A stretch of DNA of 64,000 nucleotides from Lactarius indigo (Eukaryota; Basidiomycota; Agaricomycetes; Russulales; Russulaceae), in contig JAFKAC010000139.1 of the NCBI GenBank assembly GCA_025766275.1, positions 61,827-125,826 of the forward strand, written 5' to 3'. The translations under genes and the position numbers were made by a program. Position 1 is the stretch's first letter; every line of letters starts with the position of its first letter. The notes under the pieces were generated by a model, which made no database searches, had not been told where the DNA came from, and saw only the letters and a list, made by a program, of their open reading frames with translations. Shown in pieces: positions 11,582 through 22,958 of this stretch.

Positions 11582-12652
11582 ATGTCCATGGCAGAGTATT
11601 TCGCATTGGTCAAGCAGATTGACTTTGAGTATCTGTATTCAGGTAAGTCATCAGGCGCTTCTCCGAGTTCCTTATCGAATACCACTTATGACCGCCGCAT
11701 CACAGTGACCAAACGGTGGTTTCTTGTCGGCTTTGCCCTCCTCGGCCCCGTCACCTTTACATACGATGCACCCTTTGGCAAGTTCGCCGCCCCCGATAGC
11801 GTTCTCTCTGTCGATGGCATCAAGTCCTGGATTGTGATGGAGCTCGTTTCCCCACTCGCCTTTCTCCTCACCACCTACCTCCACCCGTTTTCACCCACGC
11901 CCCTTCCCCTGCCTTCGTTCGCTCGCCAGGCACTTGACATAAGTCCTCAGTTTGTCCTAGTCGTGCTCTACCTCGTACACTACCTCAACCGCGCGCTCCT
12001 GTCGCCGCTCCGCACGCCCTCTCGGTCTAGCTCCCACCTGGCCGTGGTCAGCGCCGCAGTCGCTTTCAACGGGCCGAATGGCTTCCTTCTCGCCGCCTTC
12101 CTCACGTCCGTCTCGACCGCGTCCTACCTGACGGTCGCTCTTTCCTCCACGCGCTTCTGGGCGGGCATCGCGCTCTGGGCAGCCGGCTTTGCCGGAAACG
12201 TGTACCACGACGAGATCCTGCTCAACATCCGCCGCAAGGCAATCGCTAAGGGAAAAGCCAAGGAGTTGTTGGAAGACGACGACAGGAAGAAGGCACAACG
12301 GCCCCACTACGCGATCCCGCACGGCGGTCTGTATTCCCTCGTCTCCTTCCCGCATTACTTCTGCGAATGGGTAGAGTGGTTCGGCTTTTCGCTCGCCGCG
12401 GGCCCGTTCCCCGACTTTGCACTGCTTCCGAGTGCTCAGGTATTGTTGGCGACCGCGAGAAGTGCCCAGTTTGCTGAGGCTGGTCGACTCCTCATCCCGT
12501 TCGTGGACTCGGTGAGCCCGCCTTGGGTTTTCTTGTTCGTCGAGATAACTACGATGGTTCCACGCGCTGTGCGTGGGCATAGGTGGTATCACGAACGCTT
12601 CGCAGAGTCTTATCCGCGGGAAAGGCGTGCGGTCATTCCGTGGTTATTATAA
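11582..12652 (+). CDS. Steroid 5-alpha-reductase-like membrane protein
   Basis: An intronless frame of about 356 residues from ATG 11582 (ATGs at 11546 and 11588 are alternatives; 11588 has the better context). Several hydrophobic segments suggest five to seven membrane helices, so an ER membrane location is likely. Family hallmarks of the 3-oxo-5-alpha-steroid 4-dehydrogenase C-terminal domain are visible: FNGPNGF in the middle, PHGGLYSLVSFPHYFCEW and the end motif WYHERFAESYPRERRAVIPW. Such enzymes reduce a carbon-carbon double bond of sterols or enoyl lipids with NADPH; the substrate here is unknown. It ends tail-to-tail with the Isd11 gene. Absence of introns is unusual among its neighbours. 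Confidence 0.8.
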   Translation: MSMAEYFALVKQIDFEYLYSGKSSGASPSSLSNTTYDRRITVTKRWFLVGFALLGPVTFTYDAPFGKFAAPDSVLSVDGIKSWIVMELVSPLAFLLTTYLHPFSPTPLPLPSFARQALDISPQFVLVVLYLVHYLNRALLSPLRTPSRSSSHLAVVSAAVAFNGPNGFLLAAFLTSVSTASYLTVALSSTRFWAGIALWAAGFAGNVYHDEILLNIRRKAIAKGKAKELLEDDDRKKAQRPHYAIPHGGLYSLVSFPHYFCEWVEWFGFSLAAGPFPDFALLPSAQVLLATARSAQFAEAGRLLIPFVDSVSPPWVFLFVEITTMVPRAVRGHRWYHERFAESYPRERRAVIPWLL

Positions 12653-12953
12653 GCGAGGCACATTACATTTCCTCAATAGAACATAGACTCACACAGACAG
12701 AACTCTTTATGGGACCGTACTGTAGACTGTCAAGTACTGCAAATAGTAAACCTATTTTGAGACACCTTACCCACAGCCTGCTTAATGCGAATTGGTAACG
12801 ATAATAAGTGTAGGCCAGGGCAATGGCTCGTTGACGCGTTGACATAGTGCATGTAAGTGTACAGGTGGTGAAATGAGCCGAACGAGGGTAACCTCTATTC
12901 CTGCGTTACGGTGACGTTGTTTGGTGTACATGTAATCTGTCTATTCAATGGTC
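12653..12953. other. Intergenic between convergent genes
   Basis: About 300 bp of 3' flanking sequence between the stops of the reductase-like gene and the Isd11 gene. Nothing else was seen. Confidence 0.6.
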
Positions 12954-13311
12954 TTAGTTATCGCTACGCTCTCGTTGCAGTTTCTGCTTTTCGACGGCGA
13001 GGGTCCAGCCACCATAAAGCTGATTGACAATCGCGCTCCGCTTGAGCGAAGTTAATTCCCTCGTTGCCTCACTGTAGAGAGCGGAAACCCGCGCTGGGTC
13101 TTTCTCTCCCTGTCAAAGCGAAGAGGAATTGAGTCATTGTGCCACGTAGAACGAAGGACCGCGAGAACAGACAGACCTGGATTTCTTTAAAGGTGCTTTT
13201 GGTGCGGCGAATGAAGTATTCGCGGAAATTATAGGAGCTGAATGATTTGGCTGTCCTGAGCGTTTGCGCGTAGAGCTGTAGGATCGACTTGGCAGATGGT
13301 GGGCTGGACAT
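12954..13311 (-). CDS. ISD11: Isd11/LYRM4-type LYR protein, Fe-S cluster assembly
   Basis: Two exons (13311-13177 and 13109-12954) with one intron (13176-13110, gtctgt...gacag) give 96 residues, the usual size for this family. The N-terminal half has the LYR-family pattern: SILQLYAQTLRTAKSF followed by YNFREYFIRRTKSTFKE. The second exon carries the conserved LKRSAIVNQLYGG. Isd11 is a small mitochondrial matrix protein that binds and stabilises the cysteine desulfurase Nfs1 (with acyl carrier protein) for iron-sulfur cluster synthesis. The gene is divergent from LCB2, with 231 bp between the two start codons. Confidence 0.85.
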
Positions 13312-13542
13312 TGTGGATGTTGCTGGAGATGGTTTGCCCCGATGTGTTAGCCGTTAGAGTGATGATCATAAAAGGCAAGTAGTTCCCACCCCATTATGTA
13401 TTTCTCGTTGTTGTTTGTTTGGCGCTTTCTCTCTTTGTCGCGACAACGGCGGGCCTTCATCGCCGTCGCCCACAGTGTTCGTTACCACAGTCAGCAAGCG
13501 ACAGCCAAGCTCTAGTCGTTTTTTGGCAAGCGGGCCACAACT
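13312..13542. promoter_or_regulatory. Bidirectional promoter region, ISD11/LCB2
   Basis: The 231 bp between two divergent ATGs must hold the upstream signals of both genes. I saw no clear TATA box or other named motif. Confidence 0.45.
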
Positions 13543-15686
13543 ATGCCATCGCCAATCGCTCTTACCACCCCTCCTCGTCAGGACTCCATATTTAAAAAGC
13601 GTTCACCCTCCTACCTCACTGCCATGAGATCAGCACAGTCCTACCTTATAGCCCTTTCAGAAGCAGACGCTCGCGCGAGGGTTCGCGACTCTGCGAGTGT
13701 CACATCTACCCCAGCCCTTTCACTTTCTTCTTCGGCCACGACTTTGTCTGAAGACACCGTTCTCAACGACACCCCCTATGACAATTCTGATGGTCTAGCA
13801 TACCCCACCGTCCCCCCGACCTCAGAACACGTCGTCTCTGCTGATCATTTGCAGTTTGGTTTCTGCCCGAATGAAAATTATAGATACAAGTCTGCGCACA
13901 AATCCGGAACCAAGTTCAAGGAGGCCCACGAGCAGGACCCTCCATACTACATCCTCCTCACCACCTATATGAGCTATCTTCTCCTCATCTGCATGGGTCA
14001 CATACGCGATTTCTTCGGGAAGCGTTTTTATCCTGCTTTATACCGTCACCTACTTCCCTTCGATGTAAGTCTTTTTTCGTCGTGTGTGAATTCTCGGTCT
14101 TGAGCGCCGGGTGTTCTCGGCTCGGTGTGTCGCCCGTAACTTGATCACTTATCTGCGTCCTCCCAACAGGGCTACGCACCTCTCAACTCGGATTTTGATT
14201 CCTTTTACACTCGGCGGCTCAAGACGCGTATCGACGACTGTTTTTCTGCCCCTGTCACCGGTGTTCCTGGACGAACCATCAATCTCCTTGACCGCGAATC
14301 CAAGGACTATAACAACACCTTTTCCCTCACCGGAACCACGACTCGAGCCCTCAACATCTCGTCTTACAATTACCTTGGATTTGCTCAAGCACAAGGTGGA
14401 TGTGCAGATGCGGTAGAGGAGTGCCTCCGTCGTTATGGTGTGTCCACATGTGGCGCTAGACTCGAAGGTGGCTCCTCCGAGCTGCACGTGACCGGGGAAG
14501 CGCTCGTCGCCAGTTTCCTTGGTCAGGAGGATGCACTCATATCCTCAATGGGTTTTGCAACCAACTCGACGATCATCCCTGCGCTTCTTTCGAGAGGCTC
14601 CCTTCTCATATCTGACGAGTACAATCATGCCTCTATCCGATTTGGTGCACGACTGAGCGGGGCTAATGTGAGGACGTTCAAGCATAACAACATGAAGTCA
14701 CTCGAGTCGCTGCTCAGGGAGGTTATTAGTCAAGGCCAACCCAAGACGCATCGTCCTTGGAAGTCGATTCTCCTCGTTGTCGAAGGTCTGTATAGTATGG
14801 AAGGGACACTCGTAGACTTGCCAACTATCCTGGAGCTGAAGAAAAAATACAAGGTCTGTCTTCCCATTCTCTCTCGGGAAGAACCGCATCCAAATTTCGA
14901 GAATAGTTCTATTTATTCGTCGATGAGGCGCATTCGATTGGTGCTCTGGGCCCACATGGGCGTGGCGTAGCCGACTACTTCGGCGTCAACCCTCGGTCGA
15001 TCGACATACTTATGGGCACCTTCACCAAGTCCTTCGGAGCTGCTGGTGGGTATGTTGCAGGATCCAAGGCCCTCATAGACCGGTTGCGTTTGCGTGGACA
15101 TGGTGGCACGTACGCTGAATCAATCACCCCACCCGTTATGGTGCAGATTTTGGCCAGCATGGCCAGTATCATGGGCGTTGCTCTACCCACATCCTCTGCT
15201 GTTGAAGTTGCACAACAACATCCCGGTCCGGCACACCCCTCCCAACTTCCAGCATGGATGGACCTCCCTCCCACGCTGCGCGATGGTTCGGAAGGTCGCA
15301 TGCGTCTACGACGTCTCGCGTTCAACTCGCGTTATCTCTCGCGCGGACTTGCCAAACTCGGGTTCATCACCTTCGGCCACACCGATTCGCCCATTGTGCC
15401 ATTGCTGCTGTTCAATCTGGGTAAAATGTGCGTGTTCCACCGGATGATGCGCGCACGCAAAACCCCCATCGTTGTCGTCGTCGTCTCCTACCCCGCTACT
15501 CCCTTGGTCACCTCGCGCGTACGCTTCTGCGTTAGCGCGTCGCACACGAAGGAGGATATCGACACGATTTTGCGTGCCTGCGACGAGATTGGCGACGTAC
15601 TCGACTTGAAACTTTTACCTGGCGAGCGATGGCCACTCGAGCGGATCATGAACAACGCTGCCGAGCTAGTGAACGCGGACGACTAG
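13543..15686 (+). CDS. LCB2: Serine palmitoyltransferase subunit 2 (LCB2)
   Basis: Catalyses, with LCB1, the first step of sphingolipid synthesis: condensation of L-serine and palmitoyl-CoA to 3-ketosphinganine, at the ER membrane, with pyridoxal phosphate. Three exons (13543-14064, 14170-14853, 14907-15686) give 661 residues. An N-terminal membrane segment (YYILLTTYMSYLLLICMG) precedes the aminotransferase fold. Visible motifs: NYLGFAQ, STCGARLEGGSSELH, DEAHSIGALGPHGRG, and GTFTKSFGAAGGY whose Lys (about 443) binds the cofactor. This Lys motif and the HVTGE segment separate it from the non-catalytic LCB1 and from aminolevulinate synthase. The ATG at 13543 was chosen because the frame is open from there; 13624 is an in-frame alternative. 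Confidence 0.93.
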
Positions 15687-18378
15687 AGACCAGGATTTTA
15701 AGACTCAACGAGTGCTGACTCGCAATGATACCGATATCTGACTCTTTTGCTTTCGCGTACAAGTTAGTTTGCCTTTTGTTTATACATCATGTTAATCCGG
15801 TAGACGTAACAATGCAACTTTGGGGAGGTGTTGCCGAGAGCGTGGACCCGAGACTTTTGCATGCACACTTGATAATTCTCCCAAGCGACGGTAGGTATAC
15901 GCCATCTCTTGGTCTGAGTGGTTTCGTACGCTACGATGCTGCCTTCAGAATCGAGAGCGAGAGAAATTCGAAGTAGGATAGTGGGTATAGGAAAAGCGAT
16001 CTGCGCCACCGCCAGAGTATCAAGGAAGACCCTGACTGCGTGTCCACCTGCGCCAGTATATATTGTACTTCACACAGATGGATAAGAGAACGGAGTTGTG
16101 TACCTACCCCGGCTCCTGCGGGACCTTTCACACATCTCTATGACAGCGCGCGGGATCCTGTCAGCGGATCGTGGAGGTGGAGAATGTAATGATGATTCTA
16201 TCTGGTGGCGAAGTTGTTTTGTCTATTTCCGCTTGTCATGTGCGCGAGACGCGCAACTTTCACTCTCAGCTGCATACTACGCCTCTCTACTGTGATTGCG
16301 GGAAGGGGGGGAACATATCCGAATATACCCATATGTCAGCTAGAGAATCAACCGTCTTCCATTGTGCTGGTCCCAAGGTGCTGCAATCCGGAGCGGGAAT
16401 AAGGCCGGGCTGGCGGATCACCTGGCCCGGGTTTCTTCTCTTAATTGATTCATCACCACCCCCCTCTCGGGCTGCTCATAATCTCGGGTCTCCTAGGATT
16501 CTCGGCACGCTACTCTTTTACAACTCAACTGTATTGGCCTAGAACTGCTGATTGCCTATTGTGCTGCACCTCTTTCATTTTCGTTCTGGCGATGGGTCAC
16601 CCTTCGAAATTTGCAGACATTCGACGGATTCTAAACCCGAAATACAGTATCCTCAATGTCCCTTTTTCCAGCTCGGGAATCGCATCTCTACGAACTGGCG
16701 ACGGTGATCGCTTCTATGTGCGTTGCATATGCGCTGCACGCATACGGGTGCGGCGTGGGTATTGTGTATGAGAGGTGGTGGTAGGCATTCTACTCCCCTA
16801 TCCTTGAGGGGATAGGCTTCGTTTGCCACGCTCAACTCGCACGCACATCATTAGTCGCCGCCCGCAGCATTTAGTTCTGAGCCCCGCAAATCAACAGACT
16901 ACGTGCGTTAACCATGCTCAACAGGCACTATAGTCGATTGACGGCTAGTCCTAGTGCTAGGTCCCAGGACAACAACACCCTAAAGCTTTTTTGTCAGCTG
17001 CACGCCTATTTCACGCTGCTGGTCTCAAAACAGTGTCCAACGAGGGACGGACACGCTCCATGGAGCCTTTAGTTTGCCGAGTCTGCAGGAATCAACGATA
17101 CATTGAGATTGAAAAAAGGTTCTGGGCCTCTTGGAGATCGGAAACTGGCACTGCCGGAGAGGACTGCGTGCACGCTGCGCCGGTGCGAGGACGAGTGCGG
17201 TGTCGGCATTAATTGTGAGTGTACTACCATGTACGTATAAGTTCCGTCGTATGACATACCCTTTCTTCATTGTGATAGCAAAACGAAGAGACACTGTGAC
17301 GGGCATGCTGGAGAACCTCGCACCTCGAGATCACCGTCTCGCTCGCCTGAAATCTCGCCCCGAAAAGGACGCCGCTTTCATGCAACGGCTAATAAACAGA
17401 CCTTCCCTTACACAGTTCGGCCGTGTGATCGGTGATCTGACCTCCCCCGCACGCATTTGGTCTGGTTTCGCTGTCCTCGAGTAGTAATGCCCCTGTCGTG
17501 AGGCCGATGGGCGTATCTATTTCTGAATCGTTCTTGTTCTCGTGATTCTTGGCCTTCGGCGCAGGGCTTCATGGCCGGAGAGACGTAGATCATCACATCC
17601 AACCGCTATATCCGTGGGAAACTTATTGTGCCGTCATCTTTGGGGAACCACCGCTCTGATGGTCACAGAGGACCCTGCCCCACGACGACGAACGGCGACG
17701 ATGACCTTATGACAAATCCGTTCTCTCCGTGATGTGCGTCACCCCCGTCGAAAGGTCTTTTTTTTTTTTTCAACAACCGCATACTATTCGGCTTATTTTT
17801 TTCCACGTGTGGCCACGAGACAGGCGGATCCTTCCACGTCGCGGCTCGCTCGGCGGACAGTCCGCTCGAGATCAGATTCTCGGAGCGGGCACCGTTCTCC
17901 ATGCCACGCTCCACCTCGGATGTGGCGCTCGAGCGGCTAGCCCAATCTCGCCTGCACCCACGCATTCGAAGATTTCTTTCGGCGTGCTGTCTACTAACTT
18001 TCCCTCCTCGGCGCGTGGCCTCACATGTGGTCAAGGCACTCGGCCAAAGTTTCGCGTGGTTTCATCGGGACGCGCAGTCCGGATCGGTGGACTTTACTTC
18101 TGTACGTGGAGGGCAACGTCCATTTGTTTCTATGACTGGTAAGCCGCAGTTCAGTCACGGGGCCTGATTGTTATAATGAGATACTATCTTTTGAGTATGT
18201 AACGTACGAGACGGTACGAAGAATTAAAGCCACATCGACGATGTGCTGTCCATGTATGTATACCAAGAGGTGGTGTAAAGATCTCTCACGGTACTGTTGG
18301 ACTTGGCCAGGGAGACCATTCACAGGCTAGTGGCACACTGTATTCAATGGTCTCAGATACGATAGTATGGTGGCACCA
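15687..18378. other. About 2.7 kb without an assignable gene
   Basis: Many short ORFs lie on both strands, none with a recognisable domain. A plus-strand frame ending at 17484 follows an acceptor-like tgatag at about 17278 and reads RDTVTGMLENLAPRDHRLAR; it might be a terminal exon of an unknown gene. A poly-T run lies at about 17758-17770. No tRNA or rRNA was seen. Confidence 0.4.
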
Positions 18379-18920
18379 TCAATATTTTTGGATAATATAG
18401 CTAAAAGCCGTGAGCGTGTTGAAGTGGAATGCGGAATAGACAAGGAACCTACATAGCATGGATGACTCCAGGAATCCACCCAAGGAACCAGAGGCCGATG
18501 TTTATCCAGAGTTCTATAGTGGCAAGTCAGCGACATCGTGCCCCTTTCGATGGATCGCTGACGCATATACCTGCATGGCATTGGCATTCTGATGATAGCG
18601 CAGGACCGGCATTTAGTGTAAGGGGCAACTGGGCTTTTGTCAATACTCACTAAAGTAGACGGCGAGAGGTGGTAAGAATCTGCGCGTTGACATTCGCCTC
18701 GGATTAGCGCCGGGAACGAAACAAATTGGCAGCAGTACTGGCATACTCACACCGCTATGACATATAGAAGAACGTCAGTGGATTGCTTATCATGCCCAGT
18801 GGTAGTGGTAGTGGTAGTGGCAGCGGTATGGGTGGCGACTTCGGCGGCGGGGGCGGGGGGCACGTTTTGGTTCGTTTGTGCCATCTGAGGTGAAGGCATC
18901 TGAGGTGTAGACTCGGACAT
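18379..18920 (-). CDS. PMP3/YqaE-like small membrane protein
   Basis: PMP3-family proteins are tiny two-helix plasma-membrane proteolipids that affect membrane potential and salt tolerance. Exons 18920-18751, 18679-18651, 18513-18453 and 18400-18379 join in frame to 93 residues. After a Thr/Pro-rich N-terminal extension of about 48 residues come the family motifs DVLLYVIAVFLPPLAVYF and WINIGLWFLGWIPGVIHA. The usual polar loop between the helices is missing in this model. A loop-like sequence (RKGHDVADF, about 18547-18523) is present upstream of the third exon, but a 14-base stretch (18522-18509) puts it out of frame with the second helix. The gene may use the later acceptor (18514) or be broken. 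Confidence 0.6.
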
Positions 18921-19600
18921 CAGGATTGTAGTTAGGATAGGATAGGAGGTTCGTCAAACTCGAATACAACTGCTAGATGCAGTTACGTCATGGGTTCCAG
19001 ATGAACCTCTCAAAGTGACGACACTGACGCGGTGGTGACTGACACAGGGGCGCATAGCGCGGCACCAAAGACGAGGAAAGGAAATCCCGCGAGAAGATAC
19101 CGCCGGCATATGACCAGCGCTTCCCGCTTCAGTCGTGTCTCGGCGTTAGCAGATCCTCGCGTGTGGGAAAATCACCGATGGGCATTTGTCCCACCACTAC
19201 GCACCTCGCACTGCATGCTCGCTTCGGGAGCATGATGAGCTACGCTCTGCATAGACGCCCTTCGCTCGCTTACCGATAACATCATTCACGTGATCTCCTT
19301 TCCATATCAGCTTTTGCGCACCCGAGATGCTATCGGGAAAAGGTGAAATACCGTAGTCATCACCACTACCCAAGCGTAGAATATCTAAGCCCGAAAAGCG
19401 AGGGGAGCCGACCCGTGCGAGCCCATCCAGAATAGTCTTCACGGGATCATGGTCAAAGCGCTCGGACAGGACCCGAGGAGGACAGTCCTGAGCTTACTCT
19501 GACCGAATGCGAAAAGAGAGCATCTGAGATTGGGAAACTGGAACGAGGGTTAGCTCTTCAACCAAGCACACTTTCCCCTGAGTAGCGGTTCATTCCTCGT
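18921..19600. other. Intergenic between divergent genes
   Basis: Upstream of the PMP3-like gene (-) and of the coiled-coil gene (+). Only short unsupported ORFs were seen. Confidence 0.5.
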
Positions 19601-20863
19601 ATGTCCGAATCCCACCCACACTCTAGTAGCATTGAGGAGCAGAAAGGTCATCATGGTGCTTTCAATGGAGATCTCGAACGAGGTTTGGAAGACACGCCCC
19701 GGAGTGCAGGGTCGGTTGATAGGCTTCATGGACCAGAAGGAGCCCCGGAGAATCCTGGACCCCGTCAGTCGCCTCCGTCTTCACAGCTAGTCGCTCCGAG
19801 TCCTTCGGCCCTACCTCTCCATCTGATTCCTCTCCTGCCTCAAAAAACTCCCTCCTCGAAGAGAGAGAGGCAATCAATTGGACTGCCGTCGAATCAGACA
19901 GATGACGATGCCAGTAGACCCGGAAGCCTGCCAAGTGCCACAGGCGGAACTAGTCCCTCACCACAGAGTCTTCGCTTGCGTCTCCAAAACTCCTCAACAG
20001 AGTCCGCTGGCATTTCCCGCACCCTCGCATATGCCATGGATCAAATGGACGCCACACATTCACCCGACTATTCGCCACTGGGGGGCGCAGAGCTCGAGAA
20101 GCTGTGGGCCGGCGAAGCGGACCGCGAGGGAGATGCGGCAACTAGGTCGAAGACCGTTCGGTTCGAAGAGAATACTCACCAGCCTGCGGATTTGGCTGAG
20201 CGCCTTTGGACCGATGCCGTACAAGCTGCGGCCACTGCTCGTATGCACGAAGAATCGGAACAGAAGAAAGAGAGCGAGGCCCAGAACGAGCAGGACGAGG
20301 GAGTTGTTTGCGGGAAAGACGCAACCGTTGACAAGAAAAGCACGGCAGGCGGAAAAAGGGAGATGGTATCAGAAGGGGATGTGCAGTCTTTCTTCCGAAA
20401 ATTAGGCGCTATCACACTTGGGGAGGCAGAGGAAAGGCAAAACAAGGATGCCACATGGGAGATGGATACCAAAGTGCCGTGCGCTACTACCGAGGGCGGG
20501 TCGCGGAAAGTGGATCCGGGGGTGGGGTGGAGGGTGGAGGATGCTGGGAGCGAAGCAGAACGTGCGACCCTGGCCTTGAAACCAGCCCAACTCCAGGAAT
20601 ACGCCAGGCTGAAAGAGCGGGAGGCGGAGCTCAGGAATGCGGAAGCAGAGATCCGAATTTTCGAGGAGAGGCTTGAAGCGAGAGAGAACGATCTCGTGAA
20701 TCGCCTAGGAACAGTCAGACAGAGGCTTGAGGCCATCCGTCAAAGAAGGGCGTCCATAAATCGCCAAGAAGAAACCCTTCGACAAAAGATGGAAGCTGTA
20801 ACAAAAGAGGCGAAAGGCTCTGCTAGTGTGCTAGGAGCTGATGCACCCCCAGAATCGAGTTAA
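19601..20863 (+). CDS. Unidentified coiled-coil protein, 420 residues
   Basis: A single open frame of 420 codons. The first 130 residues are Ser/Pro-rich and probably disordered. A short motif, GISRTLAYA (about residue 137), also occurs in the protein encoded at 22959. The last 110 residues form a strong heptad-like Glu/Arg/Leu pattern (LKEREAELRNAEAEIRIFEE), a predicted coiled coil. No enzymatic domain is visible and I cannot name the family. Length, codon use and lack of stops favour a real gene. Confidence 0.6.
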   Translation: MSESHPHSSSIEEQKGHHGAFNGDLERGLEDTPRSAGSVDRLHGPEGAPENPGPRQSPPSSQLVAPSPSALPLHLIPLLPQKTPSSKRERQSIGLPSNQTDDDASRPGSLPSATGGTSPSPQSLRLRLQNSSTESAGISRTLAYAMDQMDATHSPDYSPLGGAELEKLWAGEADREGDAATRSKTVRFEENTHQPADLAERLWTDAVQAAATARMHEESEQKKESEAQNEQDEGVVCGKDATVDKKSTAGGKREMVSEGDVQSFFRKLGAITLGEAEERQNKDATWEMDTKVPCATTEGGSRKVDPGVGWRVEDAGSEAERATLALKPAQLQEYARLKEREAELRNAEAEIRIFEERLEARENDLVNRLGTVRQRLEAIRQRRASINRQEETLRQKMEAVTKEAKGSASVLGADAPPESS

Positions 20864-22958
20864 TACGCCACCAGAAGTATACTATGTTCGATCTCTCATA
20901 ACGACATCATATACAGTAAACAGCCGAATTTACTTTGATTATGCAATCGAACGGTGGAAAGGCGGTGCGGTAGGTGTCGTCCTGGCTTCCATCGGTCGTG
21001 AGAACGATGGTCCGAGGATTCCAGGCAAGCATCAATGAAAGGTGCTTTGGCCCCCTTTAGAAACGGGAAAGCGGCATAACCACGGCATAACAGAGAATGG
21101 GTAGAGTCCTTACAAGGTCTTTGATGTCTCGTGAAGTTGTGTCCAAATACCATGACTCTAAAAAGCTGTCTGGAGGGTGGCTGTCTGTCTCAAAGGCTAT
21201 CTAAGGCACACATTTCCACACCAATTGAACGAGAAAAAAAAAAGATATCATGACCCAGAACGGAACTACAGATGACACGTGGCGGTTGGAGTTCAAGGCC
21301 CCCAACAGCTCGAGTGTTCGCGCGTGTGATGGGCAGACACAACTTATTACGTCGACCGCGAAGAGAAGTCATACGCAAGCATCTGCCCAGGATTAGGGTT
21401 CATAGAAAGAACCGCAATGTGTGTGTGGGCGCAAGCATGAAGCATAACGGAGAGAGATCGGAAGAGATTGGGCATGGAAGTAGATAGTGATGTACATTTG
21501 GAGGTAAGGCCGTGAAAAGCCGTATGACAAGGACTGGAAGTACGGCCTATCATCAACTCGCTTGAGCTGAAGTGAAGGTGATGATATGTTCGATCGTGAT
21601 CTAGATCGCCATGTCGGTGATTGTGTCGTCATAACCGTCATGATGTGCTCCTTCAGAGGAGGTTCCAAGACTTCACCTGTCGATCGAACAATGGAGTAAT
21701 GCCCACCTAAACACCTGGGTACTGAAACAATGGTACGTGGCTGCATGGGGGTTTGACACACGGCGGCCGGAGAAGATGAGAGCGGAATGGCTGTCTAACC
21801 CTAGAGCCGTCCACCACCACGCAGTCAGCGGGAAGTCTTCGAAGTGGATAGCAATACAGTGTACGTACGCCTACACATGGTCATACAGCGAGCTCTAATG
21901 AGGCAGGGTGCTACACGCCGGCCGCTGCTCTATTGGACAGAATACACCACTTCAAGGGACCTCCTCGGACCGATAAAGCCATTATGATTCGATCCATCGA
22001 TTATCAAGATAATCCTCTCCTATCCACGTACTTCACAACCCTACACGGATGGGTGAAGTGAAAAAAGCACCTCGGGCGAGCTTAAATGGTCGCAATATGC
22101 CTTGAGGTGCCGTGTGTGACGCCGTACAGTTCAGATCGGGTATGGGGAGGTACCTCCCGAAAGCGCGGATGGGATATCGTGACCAAAAGCCCGATGCAAC
22201 GTGTCGAGGACTGAGGAACAAGACAGCGAGAAGAATGTTCTATGATCCATGGAAAAGGACAGCACAAGCGCCAACTCCACGTGTCAGTCCCGGCAAGGCG
22301 ATATTGGTCGTGGCCGCCCCCCGCCTCTGCCTCAAGCTGCAATGGGATGGACAAATAGTGGTACCATTTGAATTGCGCCCAAAGCAAGTAAGGGAAGTTT
22401 ACTCAAGAGAAGTCCGATCCGATGAAGGAGGAGTCCTTTACAAAGGCAAAGGGTGAACCTGAGGGTCAATGTTGAGCAACGTCGTTCGGGGTCTTCCGGA
22501 AAGTGATAGAGCCGTGAGAAGAGGAAAGGTGCCCGTGGATAGACATTAAGCTCCGGGCAACGGGCCTCTCTCCTTCCGCTCGTCGCTAGTCGTCCACCGT
22601 CGTTCAACACAACGACCCAGACACGGTTGTCGTGTCTCCGGATCCCTGGCTGCACTATTGCAGGTACATTACGGCTTCGCGTCGCTCGCAGGTCTGGCCC
22701 GTTCTCGCTTCTCACCGCGTGGGCTTACCATGAGGCCGATCGTCCATACAAACAGATCCCGTAAGACCCTTGGTGGTCTCCACCTGTCTCCATCCCCTCC
22801 ATACGGTGTCCCTCAGTCCTCCTCCGAGAACTCATAGCGCCGTGCACAACCGTGAGGATTGCTACCCCTCCGTATCGAGCCGCTATTAACTCGACCTGGT
22901 TAGCTCGTCTAGATTGTTATCTACGTCCCACTCGGCGCTTCATCTTAGCGCACCCTAA
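20864..22958. other. About 2.1 kb without an assignable gene
   Basis: Short ORFs only, none with recognisable motifs. The last 400 bases are pyrimidine-rich on the plus strand and probably contain the promoter and leader of the next gene. Confidence 0.45.
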
